This document shows positions 37,009 to 50,400 of a stretch of DNA of 64,000 nt, piece after piece. A program made the position numbers and the translations under genes. Numbering within the stretch: the stretch's first letter is position 1; each line of letters opens with the position of its first letter. Where the stretch lies: contig CM028895.1 of NCBI GenBank assembly GCA_016801885.1, positions 11,556,001 through 11,620,000 on the forward strand. Direction: 5' to 3'. Source of the stretch: Toxotes chatareus. Its lineage: Eukaryota > Chordata > Actinopteri > Toxotidae. The notes beneath the pieces were generated by a model. The model was not told where the DNA came from, ran no database searches, and saw nothing but the letters and a program-made list of their open reading frames with translations.

Positions 37009-40000
37009 CTATGACGTTTTTTATGACATTTTGAGGCCGAAAAAATTGTTGACTTTTTTTGCCCGAAAAAAACGCCATACTATACTATGACGTTTTTTAT
37101 GACATTTTGAGGCCGAAATTTTTTTTTGACTTTTTTTGGCCGATTTTGACGCCATACTGTACTATGACGTTTTTTATGACATTTTGAGGCCGAAAAAAAT
37201 GTTGACTTTTTTTGCCCGAAAAAAAACGGCATACTATACTATGACGTTTTTTATGACATTTTGAGGCCGAATAAATTTTTGACTTTTTTTGTCCGATTTT
37301 GACGCCATACTATACTATGACGTTTTTTATGACATTTTGAGGCCGAAAAAAATTTTGACTTTTTGCTTCGAAAAAACGGCATACTATACTATGACGTTTT
37401 TTATGACATTTTGAGGTCTAAAAATTTTTGACTTTTTTGTCCGATTTTGACGCCTTACTATACTATGACGTTTTTATGACATTTTGAGGCTTAAAAAATT
37501 TAGACTTTTTGCCGAAAAAAACGCCATACTATACTATGACGTTTTTTATGACATTTTGAGGCCGAAAAAAATTTAGACTTTTTTTGCCCGAAAAAAATGC
37601 CATACTATACTATGACGTTTTTTATGACATTTTGAGGCCGAAAAAATTTTTGACTTTTTGTCCGAAAAAACCCCATACTATACTATATGACGTTTTTTAT
37701 GACATTTTGAGGCCGAAAAAATTTTTGACTTTTTGTTCGAAAAAAAGCGCCATACTATACTATGACGTTTTTTATGACATTTTGAGGCCGAAAAATTTTT
37801 TGACTTTTTTTGTCCGAAAAAACCCCATACTATACTATGACGTTTTTTATGAAATTTTGAGGCCGAAAAAAATTTTGACTTTTTTTGCCCGAAAAAAACG
37901 CCATACTATACTATGACGTTTTTTATGACATTTTGAGGCTGAAAAAATTTAGACTTTTTTTTGTTCAAAAAAGACGCCATACTATACTATGACGTTTTTT
38001 ATTACATTTTGAGGCCGAAAAAAATTTTGACTTTTTTTGCCCGAAAAAAAGACCATACTATACTATGACGTTTTTTATGACATTTTGAGGCCGAAAAAAT
38101 TTTTGACTTTTTTTGCCCGAAAAAAACGCCATACTATACTATGACGTTTTTTATGACATTTTGAGGCCGAAAAAAATGTTGACTTTTTTTGCCCGAAAAA
38201 AACGCCATACTATACTATGACCTTTTTTGACATTTTGAGGCCGAAAATTTTTTTTGACTTTTTTTGCCCGAAAAAGACGCCATACTATACTATGACGTTT
38301 TTTATGACATTTTGAGGTCGAAAAAAATTTTGACTTTTTTTGTCCGATTTTGACTCCTTACTATACTATGACGTTTTTTATGACATTTTGAGGCCGAAAA
38401 AATTTTTGACTTTTTTTGTCCGAAAAAACCCCATACTATACTATGACGTTTTTTATGACATTTTGAGGCCGAAAAATTTTTTGACTTTTTTTGCCGGAAA
38501 AAAACGCCATACTATACTATGACGTTTTTTATGACATTTTGAGGCCGAAAATTTTTTTGACTTTTTTTGTCCGAAAAAACCCCATACTATACTATGACGT
38601 TTTTTATGAAATTTTGAGGCCGAAAAAAATTTTGACTTTTTTTGCCCGAAAAAAACGCCATACTACTATACTATGACGTTTTTTATGACATTTTGAGGCT
38701 GAAAAAAATTTAGACTTTTTTTGCCCGAAAAAGACGCCATACTATACTATGACGTTTTTTATTACATTTTGAGGCCGAAAAAAATTTTGACTTTTTTTGC
38801 CCGAAAAAAAGACCATACTATACTATGACGTTTTTTATGACATTTTGAGGCCGAAAAAAATTTTTGACTTTTTTTGCCCGAAAAAAACGCCATACTATAC
38901 TATGACGTTTTTTATGACATTTTGAGGCCGAAAATTTTTTTGACTTTTTTTGTCCGAAAAAACCCCATACTATACTATGACGTTTTTTATGAAATTTTGA
39001 GGCCGAAAAAAATTTTGACTTTTTTTGCCCGAAAAAAACGCCATACTATACTATGACGTTTTTTATGACATTTTGAGGCTGAAAAAAATTTAGACTTTTT
39101 TTGCCCGAAAAAGACGCCATACTATACTATGACGTTTTTTATGACATTTTGAGGCCGAAAAAATTTTTGACTTTTTTTGCCCGAAAAAAAGACCATACTA
39201 TACTATGACGTTTTTTATGACATTTTGAGGCCGAAAAAATTTTTGACTTTTTTTGCCCGAAAAAAACGCCATACTATACTATGACGTTTTTTATGACATT
39301 TTAAGGCCGAAAAAAATGTTGACTTTTTTTGCCCGAAAAAAAGACCATACTATACTATGACGTCTTTTATGACATTTTGAGGCCGAAAAAAATTTAGACT
39401 TTTTTTGCCCGAAAAAAATGCCATACTATACTATGACGTTTTTTATGACATTTTGAGGCCGAAAAATTTTTTGACTTTTTTTGTCCGAAAAAACCCCATA
39501 CTATACTATGACGTTTTTTATGACATTTTGAGGCCGAAAATTTTTTTGACTTTTTTTGCCCGAAAAAAACGCCATACTATACTATGACGTTTTTTATGAC
39601 ATTTTGAGGCCGAAAAATTTTTTGACTTTTTTTGTCCGAAAAAACCCCATACTATATACTATGACGTTTTTTATGAAATTTTGAGGCCGAAAAAATTTTG
39701 ACTTTTTTGTTCGAAAAAAACGCCATACTATACTATGACGCGTTTTTATGACATTTTGAGGCCGAAAAAAATTTAGACTTTTTTGCCGAAAAAGACGCCA
39801 TACTATACTATGACGTTTTTTATGACATTTTGAGGCCGAAAAAAATTTTGACTTTTTTTGCCCGAAAAAAGACCATACTATACTATGACGTTTTTTATGA
39901 CATTTTGAGGCCGAAAAAAATTTTGACTTTTTTTGCCCGAAAAAAACGCCATACTATACTATGACGTTTTTTATGACATTTTGAGGCTGAAAAAAATGTT

Positions 40001-41820
40001 GACTTTTTTTGCCCGAAAAAAAGACCATACTATACTATGACGTTTTTTATGACATTTTGAGGCCGAAAAAAATTTAGACTTTTTTTTCCCGAAAAAAACG
40101 CCATACTATACTATGACGTTTTTTATGACATTTTGAGGCCGAAAAATTTTTTGACTTTTTTTGTCCGAAAAAACCCCATACTATACTATGACGTTTTTTA
40201 TGACATTTTGAGGCCGAAAATTTTTTTGACTTTTTTTGCCCGAAAAAAACGCCATACTATACTATGACGTTTTTTATGACATTTTGAGGCCGAAAAATTT
40301 TTTGACTTTTTTTGTCCGAAAAAACCCCATACTATACTATGACGTTTTTTATGATATTTTGAGGCCGAAAAAATTTTGACTTTTTTTGCCCGAAAAAAAC
40401 GCCATACTATATTATGACGTTTTTTATGACATTTTGAGGCCGAAAAAAATGTTGACATTTTGAGGCCGAAAAAAATGTTGACTTTTTTTGCCCGAAAAAA
40501 ACGCCATACTATACTATGACGTTTTTTATGACATTTTGAGGTCGAAAAAAATTTTGACTTTTTTTGTCCGATTTTGACGCCTTACTATACTATGACGTTT
40601 TTTATGATATTTTGAGGCCGAAAATTTTTTTGACTTTTTTTGTCCGAAAAAAACGCCATACTATACTATGACGTTTTTTATGAAATTTTGAGGTCGAAAT
40701 TTTTTTTTACTTTTTTTGTTTGATTTTGACGCCTTAGTATACTATGACGTTTTTTATGACATTTTGAGGTTGAAAAACATGTTGACTTTTTTTGCCCGAA
40801 AAAAACGCCATACTATACTATGACATTTTTCATGACATTTTGAGGCCGAAATTTTTTTTTACTTTTTTTGTCTGATTTTGACGCCTTCGTATACTATGAC
40901 GTTTTTTATGATATTTTGAGGCCGAATTTTTTTTTGACTTTTTTTGCCCGAAAAAAACGCCATACTATACTATGACGTTTTTTATGACATTTTGAGGCCG
41001 AATAAATTTTTGACTTTTTTTGCCCGAAAAAAACGCCATACTATACTATGACATTTTGAGGTCGAAATTTTTTTTAACTTTTTTTATCTTATTTTGACGC
41101 CTTCGTATACTATAACGTTTTTTATGACATTTTGAGGCCGAAAAAAATGTTGACTTTTTTTGCCCGAAAAATACGCCATACTATACTATGACGTTTTTCG
41201 ACATTTTGAGGTCGAAAAAAATGTTGACTTTTTTTGTCCGATTTTGACGCCTTACTACACTATGACGTTTTTTATGACATTTTGAGGTCGAAAAAAATTT
41301 TGACTCTTTTTGGCCGAAAAAAACGCCTTACTATACTATGACGTTTTTTATGACATTTTGAGGTCAAAAATTTTTTTGACTTTTTTTGGCCGAAAAAAAC
41401 GGCATACTATACTATGACGTTTTTTATGACATTTTGAGGTTGAAAAAAATGTTGACTTTTTTTGCCCGAAAAAAACGCCATACTATACTATGACATTTTT
41501 CATGACATTTTGAGGCCGAAATTTTTTTTTACTTTTTTTGTCTGATTTTGACGCCTTCGTATACTATGACGTTTTTTATGATATTTTGAGGCCGAATTTT
41601 TTTTTTGACTTTTTTTGCCCGAAAAAACCCGCCATACTATACTATGACGTTTTTTATGACATTTTGAGGCCGAATAAATTTTTGACTTTTTTTGCCCGAA
41701 AAAAACGCCATACTATACTATGACATTTTGAGGTCGAAATTTTTTTTTAACTTTTTTTTTATCTTATTTTGACGCCTTCGTATACTATAACGTTTTTTAT
41801 GACATTTTGAGGCCGAAAAA
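37009..41820. repeat. Satellite left domain, GAGGCCG subfamily
   Basis: Monomers here mostly read GAGGCCGAAAA with GCCCG or TCCG in the middle and clean ATGACGTTTTTTATGAC blocks. Monomer lengths are regular. The last run of GAGGCCG copies ends near 41815. Confidence 0.85.
38491..39256. repeat. Higher-order repeat: two tandem ~383-bp five-monomer blocks
   Basis: The series of monomer variants starting at 38491 is repeated from 38874. It includes a GAAATTTTGAGG variant (38608, then 38991), then GAGGCTGAAAAAAATTTAGAC, then AAAGACC copies. Most other positions match; one marker differs (ATTACATT in the first block, ATGACATT in the second). Confidence 0.8.
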
Positions 41821-42075
41821 AATGTTGACTTTTTTTTTTGAAAAAATACGCCATACTATACTATGACGTTTTTCGACATTTTGAGGTCGAAAAAAATGTT
41901 GACTTTTTTGTCCGATTTTGACGCCTTACTACACTATGACGTTTTTATGACATTTTGAGGTCGAAAAAATTTTTGACTCTTTGGCGAAAAAAAAGCCTTA
42001 CTATACTATGACGTTTTTTTATGACATTTTGAGGTCAAAAATTTTTTGACTTTTTGGCCGAAAAAAAAGCGGCAT
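40741..42075. repeat. Higher-order repeat: two tandem ~660-675 bp nine-monomer blocks
   Basis: A rare order of variants recurs: GAGGTTGAAAAA, ATGACATTTTTCATGACA (near 40821 and 41481), TCTGATTTTGACGCCTTCG, ATGATATTTTGAGG, then ACGTTTTTCGACATT (41191 and 41866). The offset grows from 660 to 675 bp, mainly through homopolymer gains in the second copy. Confidence 0.8.
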
Positions 42076-45000
42076 ACTATACTATGACGTTTTTTATGAC
42101 ATTTTGAGGTCAAAAAAATTTTGACTTTTTGGCGAAAAAACGGCATACTATACTATGACGCGTTTTTATGTCATTTTGAGGTCAAAATTTTTTTTTGACT
42201 TTTTGGCAAAAAAACGGCATACTATACTATGACGTTTTTATGACATTTTGAGGTCAAAAATTTTTTGACTTTTTTTGGTCCGATTTTGACGCTTACTTTA
42301 CTATACTATGACGTTTTTTATGACATTTTGAGGTCAAAAATTTTTTGACTTTTTTGGCCGATTTTGACGCCTTACTATACTATGACGTTTTTTATGACAT
42401 TTTGAGGTCAAAAATTTTTTGACTTTTTTGCCAAAAAAACGACAATACTATACTATGGCGTTTTTATGACATTTTGAGGTCAAAAAATTTTTTGACTTTT
42501 TTTGGCCAAAAAAACGACATACTATACTATGACGTTTTTTATGACATTTTGAGGTCAAAAATTTTTTTGACTTTTTTTGTCCGAATAAAACGACATACTA
42601 TACTATGACGTTTTTTATGACATTTTGAGGTCAAAAATTTTTTTGACTTTTTTTGTCCGATTTTGACGCCTTACTATACTATGACGTTTTTTATGACATT
42701 TTGAGGTCAAAAAATTTTTTGACTTTTTTTGGCCGAAAAAAACGACATACTATGCTATGACGTTTTTTATGACATTTTGAGGTCAAAAAATTTTTTGACT
42801 TTTTTTGGCGGAAAAAAACGGCATACTACACTATGATGTTTTATATGACATTTTGAGGTCAAAAATTTTTTTGACTTTTTTTGTCCGATTTTGACGCCTT
42901 ACTATACTATGACGTTTTTTATGACATTTTGAAGTCAAAAATTTTTTTGACTTTTTTGTCGAAAAAAGGCATACTATACTATGACGTTTTTTATGACATT
43001 TTGAGGTCAAAAATTTTTTGACTTTTTTTGTCTGATTTTGACGCCTTACTACTATACTATGAGGTCGTTTTTTGACTTTTGACATTTTGAGGTCAAAAAA
43101 AAATTTTTTGACTTTTTTTGTCGAAAAACGCGCATACTATACTATGATGTTTTTTATGACATTTTGAGGTCAAAAATTTTTTTTTTGACTTTTTATTGTC
43201 CGATTTTGACTTTTTGCCTGATTGGACTACTATACTATGACGTTTTTTATGACATTTTGAGGTCAAAAAATTTTTGACTTTTTGGCCGAAACGCCATACT
43301 ATACTATGACGTTTTTTTATGACATTTTGAGGTCAAAAATTTTTTGACTTTTTTGATGTCTGAAAAACGCCATACTATACTATGACGTTTTTATGACATT
43401 TTGAGGTCAAAAATTTTTTTGACTTTTTTGTCCGATTTTGACGCCTTACTATACTATACTATGACGTTTTTTATGACATTTTGAGGTCAAAAAATTTTTG
43501 ACTTTTTTGGCGAAAAAAAACGACATACTATACTATGACGTTTTTTATGACATTTTGAGGTCAAAAATTTTTTACTTTTTTGTCCGAAAAAACGGCATAC
43601 TATACTATGATGTTTTTTTATGACATTTTGAGGTCAAAAATTTTTTGACTTTTTTGTCCGAAAAAAACGACATACTATACTATATACGTTTTTGTTTTTT
43701 TATGACATTTTGAGGTCAAAATTTTTTGACTTTTTGGGTCGAAAAAAAACACCTTACTATACTATGATGTTTTTTTATGACATTTTGAGGTCAAAAAATT
43801 TTTTGACTTTTTTGGCGAAAAAAACGACATACTATACTATGACGTTTTTTATGACATTTTGAGGTCAAAAATTTTTGACTTTTTTTGTCCGAAAAAAAAC
43901 ATATGCGGCATACTATACTATGATGTTTTTTATGACATTTTGAGGTCAAAAATTTTTTGACTTTTTTGTCGATTTTAACGCCTACTATACTATGACGTTT
44001 TTTATGACATTTTGAGGTCAAAAAATTTTTGACTTTTTTTGGCCGAAAAAAACGACATACTATACTATGACGTTTTTTATGACATTTTGAGGTCAAAAAT
44101 TTTTTGACTTTTTTGTCCGATTTTGACGCCTTATACTATACTATGACGTTTTTTATGACATTTTGAGGTCAAAAAATTTTTTTTAACTTTTTTCTCCGAT
44201 TTTGACGCCTTACTATGATATGACGTTTTTTATGACATTTTGAGGTCAAAAAATTTTTTGACTTTTTTGGCCGAAAAAAACGGCATACTATACTATGACG
44301 TTTTTTATGACATTTTGAGGTCAAAAATTTTTTTTTTACTTTTTTGTCCGATTTTGACGCCTTACTATACTATGACGTTTTTTATGACATTTTGAGGTCA
44401 AAAAATTTTTTGACTTTTTTTGGCCGAAAAAAACGGCATACTATACTATGACGTTTTTTATGACATTTTGAGGTCAAAAAATTTTTTGACTTTTTTGGTC
44501 GAAAAAAACGACATACTATACTATGACGTTTTTTATGACATTTTGAGGTCAAAAAAAATTTTTGACTTTTTTTGCCGAAAAAACGCCTTACTATACTATG
44601 ACGTTTTTATGACATTTTGAGGTCAAAAATTTTTTGACTTTTTGGGCGAAAAAACGACGATATACTATACTATGACGTTTTTTTATGACATTTTGAGGTC
44701 AAAAATTTTTTTGACTTTTTTTGTCGAAAAAAACGACATACTACTATGATGACGTTTTTATGACATTTTGAGGTCAAAAATTTTTTGACTTTTTTTGTCC
44801 GAATAAAACGACATACTATACTATGACGTTTTTTATGACATTTTGAGGTCAAAAATTTTTTTGACTTTTTTTGTCCGATTTTGACGCTTACTACTATACT
44901 ATGACGTTTTTTGATGACATTTTGAGGTCAAAAAATTTTTGACTTTTTTGGCGAAAAAAACGACATACTATACTATGACGTTTTTTATGACATTTTGAGG

Positions 45001-47450
45001 TCAAAAATTTTTTTGACTTTTTTGGCGGAAAAAAACGGCATACTATACTATGATGTTTTTTTTGATGACATTTTGAGGTCAAAATTTTTTTGACTTTTTT
45101 GTCCGATTTTTGACGCCTTACTACTATACTATGACGTTTTTTTATGACATTTTGAGGTCAAAAATTTTTTGACTTTTTGGCCGAAAAAAATACTATACTA
45201 TATGACGTTTTTTATGACATTTTGAGGTCAAAATTTTTTTGACTTTTTTTTGCTGATTTTGACCTTACTATACTATACTATGACGTTTTTATGACATTTT
45301 GAGGTCAAAAAAAATTTTGACTTTTTTGGCCGATTTTGACGCCTTACTATACTATGACGTTTTTTATGACATTTTGAGGTCAAAAAATTTTTGACTTTTT
45401 GGCCGAAAAAAACGACATACTATACTATGACGTTTTTTATGACATTTTGAGGTCAAAAAAAAATGACTTTTTTGGCGAAAAAACGGCATACTATACTATG
45501 ACGTTTTTATGACATTTTGAGGTCAAAAAATTTTGACTTTTTTGTGATCGATTTTATATACTATGACGTTTTTATGACATTTTGAGGTCAAAAAAATTTT
45601 GACTTTTTGGCCGAAAAAACGGCATACTATACTATGACGTTTTTTTATGACATTTTGAGGTCAAAAAAATTTTTTGACTTTTTGGCGAAAAAAACGATAT
45701 ACTATACTATGACGTTTTTTATGACATTTTGAGGTCAAAAAAATTTTGACTTTTTTGGTCAAAAATTTTTGAAAAAGCGACATACTATACTATATGACGT
45801 TTTTTTTATGACATTTTGAGGTCAAAAAAAATTTTTTGACTTTTTTTGTCGAAAAAAGCGCCATACTATACTATGACGTTTTTATGACATTTTGAGGTCA
45901 AAAAAATTTTTGACTTTTTTGGCGAAAAAAAAGCGACATACTATACTATGACGTTTTTTTATGACATTTTGAGGTCAAAAAATTTTTGACTTTTTTTGTC
46001 GAAAAAAAAACGGCATACTATACTATGACGTTTTTTATGACATTTTGAGGTCAAAAAATTTTTTGACTTTTTGGTCGAAAAAACGCTTACTATACTATGA
46101 CGTTTTTTATGACATTTTGAGGTCAAAAAAAATTTGACTTTTTTGGCGAAAAAAAACGCGACATACTATACTATGACGTTTTTTATGACATTTTGAGGTC
46201 AAAAAATTTTTGACTTTTTTGTCCGATTTGAAAAAAAACATATACTATACTATGATGTTTTTTATGACATTTTGAGGTCAAAAATTTTTTGACTTTTTTG
46301 TCCGATTTTGACGCGGCATACTATACTATGACGTTTTTTATGACATTTTGAGGTCAAAAAATTTTTGACTTTTTGTCTTTTTTTTTTTTAAAATACTATG
46401 CGTTTTTTATGACATTTTGAGGTATACTATGACGTTTTTTTATGACATTTGAGGTCAAAAAAATTTTTGACTTTTTTGTCGATTTTGACGCCTTACTATA
46501 CTATGACGTTTTTTATGACATTTTGAGGTCAAAAAAAAATTTGACTTTTTTGCCGAAAAAAAAACGCCATACTATACTATGACGTTTTTATGACATTTTG
46601 AGGTCAAAAAATTTTTTGACTTTTTTTGTCCGAAAAAACGGCATACTATACTATGACGTTTTTTATGACATTTTGAGGTCAAAAATTTTTGACTTTTTTT
46701 GGCCGAAAAAAACGGCATACTATACTATGACGTTTTTTATGACATTTTGAGGTCAAAAAAATTTTTGACTTTTTTTGGCCGAAAAAAAACGGCATACTAT
46801 ACTATGATGTTTTTTATGACATTTTGAGGTCAAAAAAATTTTTGACTTTTTGGCGAAAAAAACGCTATACTATACTATGACGTTTTTTATGACATTTTGA
46901 GGTCAAAAAATTTTTTTTTGACTTTTTGGCCGAAAAAAACGGCATACTATACTATGACTATATGCGTTTTTTATGACATTTTGAGGTCAAAAAAAAAGCG
47001 GCATTTATGACTTTTTTGAGGTCGAAAAATTTTTGACTTTTTTTGGCGGATTTTGACGCCTACTATACTATACTATGACGTTTTTTATGACATTTTGAGG
47101 TCAAAAAATTTTTTGACTTTTTGCGTTTTTATGACATACTATCTAAAATGACGTTTTTTATGACATTTTGAGGTCAAAAAATTTTGACTTTTTGGCGACT
47201 TTTTTGCGAAAAAAGCGGCATACTATACTATGACGTTTTTTATGACATTTTGAGGTCAAAAAATTTTTTGACTTTTTTGGCGAAAAAAAGCGGCATACTA
47301 TACTATGACGTTTTTTATGACATTTTGAGGTCAAAAAAATTTTTGACTTTTTTGGCGAAAAAAACGCCTTACTATACTATGACGTTTTTTATGACATTTT
47401 GAGGTCAAAAAAATTTTGACTTTTTGGCGAAAAAAAAAGCATACTACTAT
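41821..47450. repeat. Satellite domain, GAGGTCA subfamily
   Basis: GAGGCCG is replaced by GAGGTCAAAAA, which creates the palindrome GTCAAAAAATTTTTTGAC in many copies. ATGACG is still dominant. Homopolymer lengths become variable. Confidence 0.8.
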
Positions 47451-50400
47451 ACTATGGCGTTTTTTATGACATTTTGAGGTCAAAAAAATTTTGACTTTTT
47501 TGGCCGAAAAAAACGGCATACTATACTATGATTTTTTTATGACATTTTGAGGTCAAAAAAATTTTGACTTTTTTTGTCCGAAAAAAGCGCCATACTATAC
47601 TATAGCGTTTTTTATGACATTTGAGGTCAAAAATTTTTTTGACTTTTTGGCGAAAAAAAGCGGCATACTATACTATGGCGTTTTTTATGACATTTTGAGG
47701 TCAAAAAAAATTTTGACTTTTTTGGCGAAAAAAGCGGCATACTATACTATGGCGTTTTTTTGACATTTTGACATTTTGAGGTCAAAAAATTTTTGACTTT
47801 TTTTGAGGCGAAAAAAGCGGCATTTTCTATACTATACTATGCGTTTTTATGACATTTTGAGGTCAAAAAAATTTTTTGACTTTTTTGCGAAAAAAACGGC
47901 ATACTATACTATACTATGACGTTTTTATGACATTTTGAGGTCAAAAAAATTTTGACTTTTTGGCGAAAAAAAGCGGCATACTATACTATACTATGTTTTT
48001 TTTATGACATTTGAGGTCAAAAAAAATTTTTGACTTTTTGGCGAAAAAAAGCGGCATACTATACTATGGCGTTTTTTATGACATTTTGAGGTCAAAAAAA
48101 ATTTTTTGACTTTTTGCCGAAAAAAAGCATACGTTTTACTATGATGGCGTTTTTTATGACATTTTGAGGTCAAAAAATGATTTTTTTGACTTTTTTTTTT
48201 TGCCGATTTTGCGCCTTATACTATACTATGGCGTTTTTTATGACATTTGAGGTCAAAAAAATTTTTGACTTTTTGGCGAAAAAAAGCGGCATACTATACT
48301 ATGGCGTTTTTTATGACATTTGAGGTCAAAAAAATTTTGACTTTTTTGGCGAAAAAAAAAGCGGCATACTATACTATGGCGTTTTTTTATGACATTTTGA
48401 GGTCAAAAAAATTTTTTGACTTTTTTGGCGAAAAAAAAGCATACTATACTATGACGTTTTTATGACATTTTGAGGTCAAAAAAAATTTTGACTTTTTTTG
48501 AGCCGAAAAAAAAAGCGGCATATACTATACTATGGCGTTTTTTATGACATTTTGAGGTCAAAAAATTTTTTGACTTTTTGGCGAAAAAAAAAGCGGCATA
48601 CTATATATACTATGACGTTTTTATGACATTTTGAGGTCAAAAAATTTTTTGACTTTTTTGGCGAAAAAAAAAACATACTATACTATATGGCGTTTTTTAT
48701 GACATTTTGAGGTCAAAAAAATTTTTTGACTTTTTGGCCGAAAAAAGCGGCATACTATACTATGACGTTTTTATGACATTTTGAGGTCAAAAAAATTTTT
48801 TTTGACTTTTTGGCGATTTTGACATACTATACTATGGCGTTTTTATGACATTTTGAGGTCAAAAAAAAATTTTGACTTTTTGGCGGCGAAAAAAAGCGGC
48901 ATACTATACTATGGCGTTTTTATGACATTTGAGGTCAAAAAATTTTGACTTTTTTGGCGAAAAAAGCGGCATACTATACTATGGCGTTTTTATGACATTT
49001 TGAGGTCAAAAAATTTTTGACTTTTTTTGCGAAAAAAAAGCGCCATACTATACTATGACGTTTTTTATGACATTTTGAGGTCAAAAAATTTTTTTATGAC
49101 TTTTTTGGCCGAAAAAAGCGGCTATACTATACTATGAAAAAAGCGTTTTTTTTTGACATTTGAGGTCAAAAATTTTTTGACTTTTTGGCCGATTTTGCGC
49201 CATACTATACTATGGCGTTTTTTTATGACATTTTGAGGTCAAAAAATTTTTTGACTTTTTTGGCGAAAAAAAAGCGACATACTATACTATGACGTTTTTT
49301 ATGACATTTTGAGGTCAAAAAAATTTTGACTTTTTTGGCGAAAAAAAGCGGCATACTATACTATGACGTTTTTATGACATTTTGAGGTCAAAAAAAAAAT
49401 TTGACTTTTTGGCGAAAAAAAACGACATACTATACTATGCGTTTTTATGACATTTGAGGTCAAAAAAATTTTGACTTTTTGGCCGAAAAAAAAGGCATAC
49501 TATACTATGACGTTTTTATGACATTTTGACATTTTTTGACTTTTCAAAAATTATACTTTTTTTTTATGACATTTTGGCGAAAAAAATTTTGACTTTTTTT
49601 TGGCGGCATACTATACTATACTATAGCGTTTTTATGACATTTGAGGTCAAAAAATTTTTTGACTTTTTGGCGAAAAAAAGCGCATACTATACTATGAGCG
49701 TTTTTTATGACATTTTGAGGTCAAAAAAATTTTTGACTTTTTGGCGAAAAAAAGCGGCATACTATACTATAGCGTTTTTTATGACATTTTGAGGTCAAAA
49801 AATTTTTTGACTTTTTGCCGAAAAAAAAGCGCCTATACTATACTATTTTTTATGACATTTTGAGGTCAAAAAATTTTTGACTTTTTTGGCGAAAAAAAAC
49901 GACATACTATACTATGACGTTTTTTATGACATTTTGAGGTCAAAAAAAATTTTGACTTTTTTGACTTTTTATACTATGCGAAAAACATTTTTTGAGGTCA
50001 TACTATACTATGATGCGTTTTTTATGACATTTTGAGGTCAAAAAAATTTTTTGACTTTTTTGCCGAAAAAAAAGCGGCATACTATACTATGACGTTTTTT
50101 ATGACATTTGAGGTCAAAAAAATTTTTTGACTTTTTGGCGAAAAAAGCGAGCGGCATACTATACTATGACGTTTTTATGACATTTTGAGGTCAAAAAATT
50201 TTTTTGACTTTTTTGGCCGATTTTGGCGGCATACTATACTATGGCGTTTTTTATGACATTTGAGGTCAAAAAAAATTTTGACTTTTTGGCGAAAAAAAGC
50301 GACATACTATACTATGACGTTTTTTATGACATTTTGAGGTCAAAAAATTTTTTTGACTTTTTGGCGAAAAAAACGCATACTATACTATGGCGTTTTTTAT

